From contig CP093829.1 in the NCBI GenBank assembly GCA_033063855.1, forward strand, positions 24,087,537 through 24,151,536: a DNA stretch of 64,000 bases, given 5' to 3'. Below the pieces are notes generated by a model. The model was not told where the DNA came from. It searched no databases and worked only from the letters and a program-made list of their open reading frames with translations. The stretch comes from Smittia aterrima (lineage: Eukaryota; Arthropoda; Insecta; Diptera; Chironomidae). Made by a program: the position numbers and the translations under genes. Below, one piece after another: positions 55,064 to 64,000 of this stretch (position 1 is its first letter; the number at the start of each line of letters is the position of its first letter).

Positions 55064-55939
55064 GGCGACTTGAAAATAAATAAATTATTGATTTTTTATT
55101 TCTGCTTTGAAAACGCAACTTGTTGCTCTGATGTCTTTGTTTTTCACATTTTCCAATCAAACAACTTAATCAAAAAGAGAACTCACAATATTCGACGTTC
55201 AAGCCAAACTGCTGAGTTTGCACTTCAATATTTGCGTTTTGTTTGTTTTCAGTGAAGGGAAGAAAATTTAAAACTTTTGTGATGAGAAGACTGAAAGGAC
55301 TTGACGTAGGTGGCTATGGAACAAGAATGGTTGTTCCTTTGATTATTGAAGGAAAAAAGTCAAGCACATGCGCGTCGTTGAGTTATCTTTGAAAAGCTTG
55401 AACAGAAGCTCTCAAATAATTATTTCTTGAACGTTTTAAAGTTTGAAAGCTCTCGAATGTTCCGCCATCTCGTTGAAGTTTTCACAACTAAAATCAAGCA
55501 TTTTCAAGAAATCCTCTCTGGCAACCCGCAACGTACTCAAGAACCCCTCAAAAATTTCTGATTTCATATTTTTTTGATCGAAAACTTATCAAAGGAAATT
55601 ATTGCAAAACTTGATAAAATCGTAAAATTGAAGAAAAGAATTTTAAGATTAATTAAATCTTTCGACGATCTCTCGTTGCTTAAGAAAGTTAATTTTTGAA
55701 AACCCAGCCTGCAATGCGTCTGAAATCGACCCGGCGCCTCAATTTTTGAACTGGAACCAAGCTCTAGAAACGCTCATTGTATTCGCAGCCTTAAACGAGT
55801 TCACTTCGAGTGCAAAAAAAATCGCTAATTAAGCACTAAAAGTTTAAAATTCCAAACTTAAACATAGCACAGAAGTAATCTGCTAATTTATTCTCACTAG
55901 TTTCAATTTAATTCGCGAGAAGCAAGTCAAATCATCAAA
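55064..55939. other. Upstream flank of prothymosin-like gene
   Basis: No supported gene. It presumably includes the promoter and 5' UTR. Several small indels against 16014-16895 break the open frames seen there. Confidence 0.4.
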
Positions 55940-57906
55940 ATGAGCACAGAAAACCAAGAAGTAGTAGTTGAGCCCGCAGTTGAGGAGAAGTCAGAGACCA
56001 AGGAAGTTAAAGGAACCAAACGAGCAGCCGAAGTAAGTACAAAAGCCATTTCTACCGAAAAAAACGAGGCAAACGTTGATACAATCTATCGATTGGTGAC
56101 TCCATAATTAATTCTCATCATCCGTAAGATGCCCACAAGTTTTTCATTCACGCCGCGAAGAATGAAAAGTTCAAGACGCTGTCTCCCGCCCTCAAGCTTC
56201 GGTCATATAACATGATCATGAGCGTTTTTACGGAACAAGAAAAATTTTCCCCCTAAAACAAGCCGAATAAAAGTATCGCCGATACTTTTCACCGGCAACT
56301 CACACCAAGGCAAACGAGAAATACAAAAAAAAAAGCAGATATGGCGTCGCTTTAAGAAAATGTTATTTTTCCATTTGTAGTAGAAGCCGCTGTACGAAGG
56401 CATCATCTCGATTTCAGTTCTGACTCAGTCGTGTCTGATCTGTTTTCTCTTCATAATCGCTTATTGCTAAGTCATGGCTTTAAAGGAGATGACCCCAACC
56501 AATTTTCCCTCGCTTTTTTTTCGACTCTGTCAAAAATGGCTCTTGCACGCTTTGCGTTGCAGAAGTTCTCGAATCGTAAACAACTTTCAAAGATTTTATT
56601 TAATTTCAAAATGAATTTTTGGTTAGAAAAGTTGTTTAACTCGGTTGGCGTCATCACACAATGGAACATAAAACTTCAATGTAATTGTAAATAGAAATGG
56701 CATCATGGAAATATTTCGTAACTGGGTTACAAGTTACAAGAACTCCTTCTGCTTCCGAATTTCCGTGAACCTTCACTAGAGCTGCAAGAATTTTATTCCG
56801 ACACTTTGCTCATTTCCACAATAAAATGCGTCGACGAAAACGAGGGAAAGCTTCACACACGGTTAACCGAACGTTGAAAATCAATGTACATGAGCCGCGT
56901 TATGTCGAGAACACGCATATGCCGACAAATACATTCAAAAGGAAGCGAGAAGAGGTTGGTTTTTTTCCTGATGCCGCTTGTAAATACCGAACATCGTACG
57001 AAACCATCTGCCCTTAGTGTTGGTTGGAAGATTTTACAGTTTATGCTCTCTTGCTTTTAGTATTTTTCCTCCTCGTTCTGAAATACAATTCGTTGAGGAA
57101 CTTAAAGGTTAGATATGAAGACGAGAATAATGTTTTTCATGCCGTCGTTGATGTTTGTTTGGTGGGAAAAAAAGGAAAAATGTTTCCAAGGAATTTAAAT
57201 CTATTTCGAGTGCTCTCATTACAATCAAAGAGATATTGAGAATTTCTTAATGGCTTGTCTTACGAAACAATTTTTGTTTATCACCGGGCAAGACGCAAAC
57301 AAAAGTATTTGTACAAACACACTGTTCGATTGAACGCAAGAAGATGCGAAATGCTTTGTCGATGTCTCAAGTGAATAAATGTGTAACAAGCGCGCTCTTT
57401 TCTCATATTCAACAAACACCATCAATCGATATTCACTTTCATTTTGCTTCTCCATTCAAATAAACTTTTTCAAAAATACGAGTCACCTTTTGATGAGGAT
57501 TCAACGTTTTTAAAATGTAAATTCTTTATTAAATTTTTGTTCAACTATTTTTAGGAGAAAAAACCCGAGCAAGCCAAAAAGTCCAAGAAGGACGAAAACG
57601 GCGCTGAGGATGACGAAGAGGTTGATGATGAGAACGAGGAGGCCGAAGATGAAGAATATGAGCTGAACTACGGCGAGGATATCGATGGTGAAGGTAAGAA
57701 GACATTTCCTAAGAGTCACCAAAGCGACAAGTGTAAATTTTAATTTTTCAACGTCTTTTTTTTCTTGCAGATGAAGAAGAAGAAGATGGCGAGGACGGTG
57801 ATGAAGACGGTGAAGGTAATAAACAATCAACTTAATTTAAATTCACTTGCTAACGATTTCCTTTTATTCCATTTTTCCAGAAGAGGAGGATGACGATGAT
57901 GCGTAA
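55940..57906 (+). CDS. Prothymosin-like acidic nuclear protein, complete
   Basis: Four exons join in phase: 55940-56032, 57555-57693, 57771-57815 and 57881-57906, giving 100 residues. Order: a short N-terminus (MSTENQEVVVEPAVEE), a bipartite basic signal (TKRAAE, then KKPEQAKKSKK), and an acidic tail (EDDEEVDDENEEAEDEEY, EDGEDGDEDGEEEEDDDDA). This organisation is that of prothymosin/parathymosin-type histone-binding disordered proteins. The tyrosine segment YELNYGED interrupts the acid run. All donors are gtaag/gtaat type. Intron 1 is 1.5 kb and contains about 1 kb (56316-57295) absent from the left copy. This is the functional copy; the one at 16896 is truncated. Confidence 0.8.
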
Positions 57907-59140
57907 TCAATGAAATTTCATCTTTTGTAAATGTGCAGTGACTGAAGAAATCTTAAATATTCGAAAATCCACAAAAAAAAAACACTTCAACCCTAATAAT
58001 ATTATAAACGAAATAATATTAAATAATAGACTACAAATATTAATTTTAAAGATGAAAACATGAGTAAAACGAGAGAAGTAATAATGCGTTACATTATTAT
58101 TACTACAAAAAGAGGAAGACAACACACGGCAAAACAAAAGTATATATTAAAGAAGTTTTAAATTAATATATATTTAAGATGAAAATTGAAAATCAATGGT
58201 AATAATTCAATGTAAAAATTTACTTTCTTGGCGTAAAGCTTGTCGAAATGTAGAGAAAAAAAAACTTCGAGTTAAATTAAATTTCCTTTTCCATTGAAGT
58301 GTTTGGATTCTGAATGCATTAGAAGAAAAAAACAAATCGTATCGAAGTAAAGAGAAACATTCAATTATTACTCATTTGATTGGCAAACAGACATAATTCC
58401 ATAGTGGGGAGAACTTCTTCAGTCAGAACCACTCGCATTAAACTTTTTCTAAAAAAAAAATTCATTCTACAGTCACATGTAGACTAAGATTTCACTTTCA
58501 TCGTTTCGAAAACAAAAGAAAAATCCTCAGAACTTACGAGTTTCATGCCCAATGTGTTTAACATAAGAATTCTTTAAATTCACATAAAATTTCCTCACCA
58601 GCAACTTGTATCTTGAGTTTTACTTTAAACTGAATAAAAGATTTTTTAATTTCAAATAGAAAATTTTATGTTTTAGATCAAAAAGAAAGTTTAGTCAAAG
58701 TCGAGAAAACCATTTTTGTGTGAATGAGTGTTTTCAATTTCCACAGAGTTTTTCCATCGTGAGAAGCTGAAAATAAAAAATATTGAAAAAAGATGAAACA
58801 GTTTTTTTCGTTTTTCCGGAAATCGGTCGTCACATTTTTCGTTTCGAATTGATCTAGATAATTTCCTCAAGCAAACGTGAAATATTTGAAAAGAAAATAA
58901 CGCAGACGTGGACGTTTTCAAATTAGTGGACGCTTTCATCAAAAATATTTAGGATTAGTCTATTCGAATTTAATTTAATTAAGTTTTTCTCTGAGCTTCT
59001 GATTGGTAAGGATCGTGGAGTGCTTTTGCTTCTTATAAATTCCAATTTAATCGAGAACTGATAAGACTTTATCAAACTGTTGATAAAGCACTTGAAGACG
59101 AGAAGAAAAAGTTTATTATGAATCATAAATTTCCCCCAAA
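57907..59140. other. 3' UTR and intergenic region
   Basis: AT-rich, with no coding support. The first AATAAA on the plus strand that fits a 3' end is at 58633-58638. I see no RNA gene. Confidence 0.4.
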
Positions 59141-59198
59141 TTACGTCGAGTTTTCACGACTCTTACGTCGAGTTTTCTCGACTCTTACGTCGAGCTTT
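59141..59198. repeat. 22-bp repeats with GTCGAG-TTTT-CTCGAC hairpin
   Basis: ttacgtcgagttttcacgac and ttacgtcgagttttctcgac are followed by a partial third unit. The second unit forms a perfect six-base stem with a TTTT loop. It lies about 250 bases upstream of the mextli start. Confidence 0.75.
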
Positions 59199-59449
59199 AA
59201 TCCTTTTCAATGTGTTGTCGTCTTATTGTCAAGCCAATCGACATCAATTCAAGTGGAAAGTCGCGAAATCATTTTTTCTCTTTGAACAGAGACTAAGCAA
59301 ATGCAAAAGTCTTTCGAAAGCTGATTTACCTTTTTCACATTCGAGAGCTAATACATCGAAATAATTTACACATGTGCACGCAATTTAAGTTAAAAATTAT
59401 TTAAACAGATCTACGAGTAAGCTGATTCGAACGACGAAGGCAGAGCAAT

Positions 59450-62028
59450 ATGATTGGGCGACAACTCGAAACCCCTCGACCATTGAAGTCTAACATTAAG
59501 CAGCAAATTTCAATGAGTCAACATCAAAATGTTGAGCTTAACACAAGTAAGTTGACTTCTTCTAATTAACTTTACGAAATAATGAAAAAAAAAAATTCTT
59601 TTTTAGTTGAAGATCTAATTTCGTTGATCGAAAATATTGCCCAAAGTTTGACTCAAGGAGATGTCTCCGTTGATCTATTCAATCGAATGTTCTCAAGTCT
59701 TTCACTTCACGGAACGCAACTGGAAGTTTACTCGAAGGAAATTCTCGACAGATGTTTCATCATTTTCCGAAACGCTTCTCAAGACGATCGACTTAAGATT
59801 TCCATTCGCCTGAATCTTCTTAATCTGATAGAATTGAGAGCAAACTCGTGGCACTTGTCAGATGGGCTCAATTCTTATTACAAGCAGAAAGCAGCAACGA
59901 ACGTTGAGGTAAACGTTGAATAAGCTTTCAAAGCTGAGAATAAAATTGTTATATCATTCAAGGCTGACAACGAACTGGGAACGTCTTCGCTGTTAAACAT
60001 GGGAATGCCAATCAGTTTGTCTCTCTCGCCTGGTGAGCTCGTTAAAAACTCAGGGAAATTCTCGAAACCAACGAAAATTCCCGGAAAAAGTTACTCAAAG
60101 GATGAAATCATAATCCGCAACTCCGACAGTGGCAAAGGTGAGTGTCAATTTCGATGTGCGACGTTTTATTTGCAGTTAAGCGAATCGATAAATCAATGAA
60201 TTCTAATTTCGTGCCGCGCCAAACATTGAATAGTAATGGGGATTAAAGGACGACGCGTGCATATTATTGAGGAGATGAGCAGCTGTGTCGTTTCCTTCCA
60301 ACGTGGTAATTTTTTCGAATGTCACTTGAGTTATTAACAAAATAACTTAGGAAATGTTTCTATCGAAGAGATTGCTTCTGATACTGAATGCAAACTAAAC
60401 TCGCTATCTTCCTTTTAATCAGCTAATCAACTCTGCTTGATCTTATTATTAATCATTTACGTTTTTAAAAAGTTTATCAAACTTTTTTTTAATAGTTGAA
60501 ACATTTTAGTGAATCCCGGCGCAAAGGAACGTCTCGTTCAGATAACTGGTCCTAACGAAGAAAGCATCAACTACGCGAAAATTCTGATTGAAGACACGAT
60601 TAAACGAAACGCAAGTCCAATTCGCGAGGCTTCTCAAGAAGGTTCTTGCAGCTCTTTAGCATCATCTGATGATCAACCGGTTGCTGTCTTTCCTCGTCCA
60701 CGAGTGACACCAGCAATCAATCAACATAACTCGAACAATGTTCAACCGATTTTGGGCAGCAAATTAACGAGAAGTACTTCACATAACAGCTCGGGCTACT
60801 TGACTCACAGCCTGAGCACGAACGATGCATCGCTTGGGGAATACAAATACACTGTCAACGTCGGCAGTCACAGTTTGAAAATCACTGGCGACTCGCTCGA
60901 TCTTGTGATGGTGAGACACAAAAGTAAATCTTGTGAATCGATGTTCGAGCTAACATTTTGTTATAGGCGGCGAAACTTGTTCTCGATGATTACTTCACAC
61001 AAGACAATTTTATGAAGTCGTCAGAGTTTACAACTCCAAACGCCGACACAATTTCATTGATTGACAGCGGCGTTAACCTCGATCTCTTGGCACATTCGCC
61101 TTCGAATGTTTTATTGCCGAGCGAGGAAAGTCTCGATATCCGAGATGGAGAGACTATGATTGAAGCTTCGGAAGTGAGCGATCCACAGAATTCTTCTTCG
61201 AGTGGATTGTGCCGTTCACGGCGCTCACACTTTTCACGCAAGGACACAACTCCGGAAGTGCCAACTCAAAAGAAAAATGAAAGTAGGTCAAACATTTTTA
61301 AAATAAAAAACTTTGAATTTATTTTTTTGTTATCTCCTTTAGACGCAAAGAGGATTGTTCACACGATAAGCGAGCTGTGGTGGTTCTACCAAAACCTTCC
61401 ATTGTGCAAAAAGTTGCCTAACAACATTGAAACGATTCGCGAGAAAACTCCCGCGATCATTCGCGATCAGGTAATCGATCTGAGAATCAACGTGATATTC
61501 AAAAATGATATTAACCGAAAAGTGAAGTTGAAGGATTCTAACAACAACAGTAAAAGCTTTGATGATGAAAAGCTTGTTGAAAGCTCTAACAAGACTAAAC
61601 CCCTAACAATACTAAAGTTATCAAACGAGCTACATCAACACTTTGCATGAATTCCTCGCAAACTTATCAGAAAGTTTCGATTCCACGTGAGACTTAACTG
61701 AAAATTGCTCAGAATAATTTTTTTTCGTCTTCGACTTGTTTAAATTTGAAATGAATTTAAATTGTGTGATGGAACATTCCTGTTTACTAATCCTTGTGAT
61801 AACGTTACCTATGACCTACTCAAGCTGGTGAATACTAAGTTAGTTCGACTAACAGCATGAAATAATTTTGAAAAACTAAAACTTTAGCGAGAATTCTAAA
61901 TGAAAAATATTTTTTTCAAGACCCCAAATGAATCAGATGCCTTGCGATATTCGAGTGTGGATAAATTCCTTGAGAAGCATATCGAACACGAGATGATCGA
62001 CGAAGTTGACTTAGACGACGACGAATAA
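59450..62028 (+). CDS. mxt: Mextli, eIF4E-binding translation factor
   Basis: Eight exons join in phase: 59450-59546, 59607-59908, 59963-60137, 60234-60305, 60510-60910, 60967-61282, 61343-61470 and 61921-62028, total 532 residues. The N-terminal helical MIF4G-like region (EDLISLIENIAQSLTQGDV, FRNASQDDRLKISIRLNLL) is followed by a KH domain with GXXG loop (VMGIKGRRVHIIEEM, VQITGPNEESINYAKILIED), a serine-rich stretch, a second beta/alpha segment (SLKITGDSLDLVM) and a C-terminal eIF4E-binding-like region (ISELWWFYQNLPLCKKLP). It ends in an acidic tail (MIDEVDLDDDE). Mextli recruits eIF4E to promote translation. The Tyr of the YxxxxL-phi motif appears as His (HTISELW). Exon 8 is my inference from splice sites and phase. 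Confidence 0.85.
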
Positions 62029-63666
62029 AATGCTCTCAGTTCGATATCAAATATTGAAATTGAATCGTGAGAGAATAATAAAGTTAACACTAAAACTTTC
62101 TAAATAATCGAGAATATTTAGAGTTGACCACTAAAAAACTTGAAAATTTTATATGAATAAAGTAAATGAACTTTTTCTTTCTAGTCTAACAAACAAAAAT
62201 TTTTGTTTTTTCTTATAAAAATTTAAATGTTTTCAGGAAAATTCAAATCGAAAGCTTTCAAACCGAAAACTCAAGTTATCATGCGCAGCAGATTCAAATT
62301 TCAAGCAAAGTCAAGGTCAGATTAATAATTATAACAGTTAGGATGAAACATAAGTCAGATTAAAATTGTGAATCATTCCTTGCAAAGTTTTCGAAATAGC
62401 AACATCAAATTTATTAATTTAAATTGTTTTACGTAAAGTTTTGATGGTAAAGGTTCATTTTTAATTCCGTAAATATTCTTTAGACAGCAGGTCCCAGCTA
62501 AGATTCGAGTTTTTGGTAACTTTGATTCTTAAGTCGAAGGTCAAACAATATTTTGACTCTTTCGTATTTTTAAATTAAATTAAATAATTCGACGATAAGA
62601 GTCTCACTCACGTCATTAATCAAATCGTGAGTAGTAAGTTCGTGCGATACTCTGCGCAACACAAAACAAAAGGAAAAGCACATTCTTCTTTAAAGCTCAA
62701 GTTTCCATCATAAATGTTCGATAAAAAGCTTCAAACTCTCATTTTATTGTTTAGATTTTTAATTCAAATCCTTGAAAGCTTCACAACGAAACTAAAAAGA
62801 AAACTTGAATGAGAAAAGCTAACGAATGTGAGAGAAATTGAAAAGAAAGTCTGGAATCGCTTTACAAATACCTAGAGAAATATCCTTGTTGGAAGAGCGA
62901 AAGGTTCTGTTGGAAACGAAAAAATTGTGCTCAGTCTTGGTTGCGCGTTGAAATGGTGAACAATAAAAAATAAAATCCTTACTTAAAATGAGGCTTAAAA
63001 GCAACTGAAAGTGGAGACTTTATCAAAAGTTTGATGTGGTCTTCCTCTGTTAATAAAATTTGTTGTTATTTTGAACTTGTTTCCACTTTGACATGAAATG
63101 GAGCGGGCGACTGCAGATTTTCCTCGCTGAAATGAACCATTTTTCCGTAACAGTCGAGGTGAAAAAAATAGATTTTCAAGCGAAAATTTCTTCAAAGTTG
63201 TCATGGTGCAGAGTTTTTTTAGTTTTTCCCTTTTTCGCGAAAAGCGCTCGAAGTGATTGAGAGTTTATAGAATTTTTTTCGTTCGATTTAAAGCGAAAAA
63301 AACGCCAATGCCCTAAATGAGGGAAGAAGTGTGATTCGAATCAATTGAAATTCTCGAAAATGGAAAAACGTAAAAAAGCTCAGACATTTAAACTGCGAAG
63401 AGGTTTATTCAGCCAGCGAAACTAAGTGCAATTATATAACAGCGAAAATGTCGTCTAAACCCTTGATTCCTTGTTTTTTTTCCTATTTTTCTTTTTCGCT
63501 TCATTGATTGAAGAAGGAACCCCCATCTTCCACACCCCAATACTGCAACCCAACCAAAATGCAAAGTCAAACGAAATTACTCGCTGCTGTTGATTTGCGA
63601 GGGTAATAAAGTGGAAAATAAAGAGAAGAAAAATAAAGAATTTCCTCTGACATCTTAAAAACAGAC
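62029..63666. other. Intergenic, no supported gene
   Basis: Contains likely mextli polyadenylation signals (AATAAA at about 62070 and 62156). Open frames here are short and AT-rich, without domains. Confidence 0.45.
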
Positions 63667-63919
63667 ATGGCTGCAAGTTCATTAGTGTATGTACATTCAA
63701 GTTTACGTGAAAAAACCATGAGATCCCCAAAGCGTCAAAGCAGAGGAAGACGCCGCAACTGGGGATCACAACTGGGCTTCCTGTTCTTCACCACGCTCTT
63801 TCTCACAGTATCAAGTCAAAGAAATAAAGTGAACGAAGATATTGACGATTCTCATTTTGATTCGTCGCTATCGAGTGTGGCTGCGAACATCTCGTTACAG
63901 TTCGGATTGAACTTTACAG
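63667..63919 (+). CDS. First coding exon of unrecognised secreted or membrane protein
   Basis: ATG at 63667, with a second possible start at residue 18. A basic stretch (SPKRQSRGRRRN) precedes a hydrophobic segment (LGFLFFTTLFLTVSS) that would act as a signal peptide or signal anchor, then an acidic hydrophilic part (NKVNEDIDDSHFDSSL) with N-glycosylation-like NIS and NFT sites. The exon ends at a gtgaga donor (63920). The rest is beyond the window. I do not recognise the family. Confidence 0.55.
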
Positions 63920-64000
63920 GTGAGAGGAGGGTTTGAAAAGTTCAAACGTGATTTTTTAGCAATTTTCATAAAGTAATTGAGATTTGCTTTAATCAATCGA

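Larger units (their letters stand above)
40704..57703. repeat. Large direct segmental duplication, right block (Y)
   Basis: Second copy of the block at 2663-17703, joined at its right end to the complete prothymosin-like gene and to host genes. It is longer because it retains about 1 kb of prothymosin intron 1 and carries the SINE/TIR left end at 40.9-41.2 kb. Because the left block has the truncated prothymosin copy and the deleted intron, the right block is likely the source. Confidence 0.8.

Noticed and set aside
60060..60130. eIF4E-binding motif at YSKDEII in Mextli
   Set aside because: This segment forms the first strand of the KH domain, so it is unlikely to be a free binding motif.

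Overview
The window is AT-rich eukaryotic DNA, almost certainly from an insect and probably a lower dipteran. The evidence is short introns of about 50-60 bases with GT/AG ends, a mextli (mxt) gene, an arthropod copia-type retrotransposon and several insect-type gene fragments. The genus cannot be read from the sequence.

Layout. The right end (about 55.9-64 kb) is ordinary host sequence: a complete prothymosin-like acidic nuclear protein gene (55940-57906), a complete eight-exon mextli gene (59450-62028) and the first exon of an unrecognised secreted or membrane protein (63667-63919). Everything to the left is a nest of transposable elements and segmental duplications. A block of about 15-17 kb occurs twice in direct orientation (2663-17703 and 40704-57703). 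Each copy contains an internal tandem pair made of the same pieces: a terminal-inverted-repeat (TIR) element, the 3' end of a dead copia element with one LTR, an intron-containing fragment of the TRMT10C/roswell gene, sometimes an LRR gene relic, and an AFG2/SPATA5 gene fragment. The block ends with a gprs first-exon fragment and the prothymosin-like gene, which is 3'-truncated in the left copy. A separate 2.66 kb repeat holding a Tc1/mariner relic occurs at 1-2662 and 24250-26915.

Between the blocks lie a gypsy fragment, a chimeric copia pol with two RNase H regions, an intronless LRR-BTB gene, and a Helentron-type rolling-circle transposon (26.96-40.29 kb; Rep, Pif1-like helicase and AP endonuclease). 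The Helentron is split by a full-length 5851 bp copia element (31391-37241) with two identical 188 bp LTRs and a TCTTC target duplication.

The most interesting signal is a small gene family on the strand opposite to copia pol. In the intact element, a 107-codon ORF lies between the pol stop and the 3' LTR on the minus strand. Homologous ORFs of 106-108 codons occupy the same place behind two other copia lineages, and a free-standing 112-codon member lies next to the LRR-BTB gene. All share RPxF(F/Y)V, Q(D/E)GxxL and a C-terminal RRRxxGNxx(K/R) arginine-rich tail. The predicted strand/helix order resembles an RRM, and each has an AATAAA on the minus strand 44-67 bases past its stop. I know of no described antisense gene of this kind in insect copia elements.
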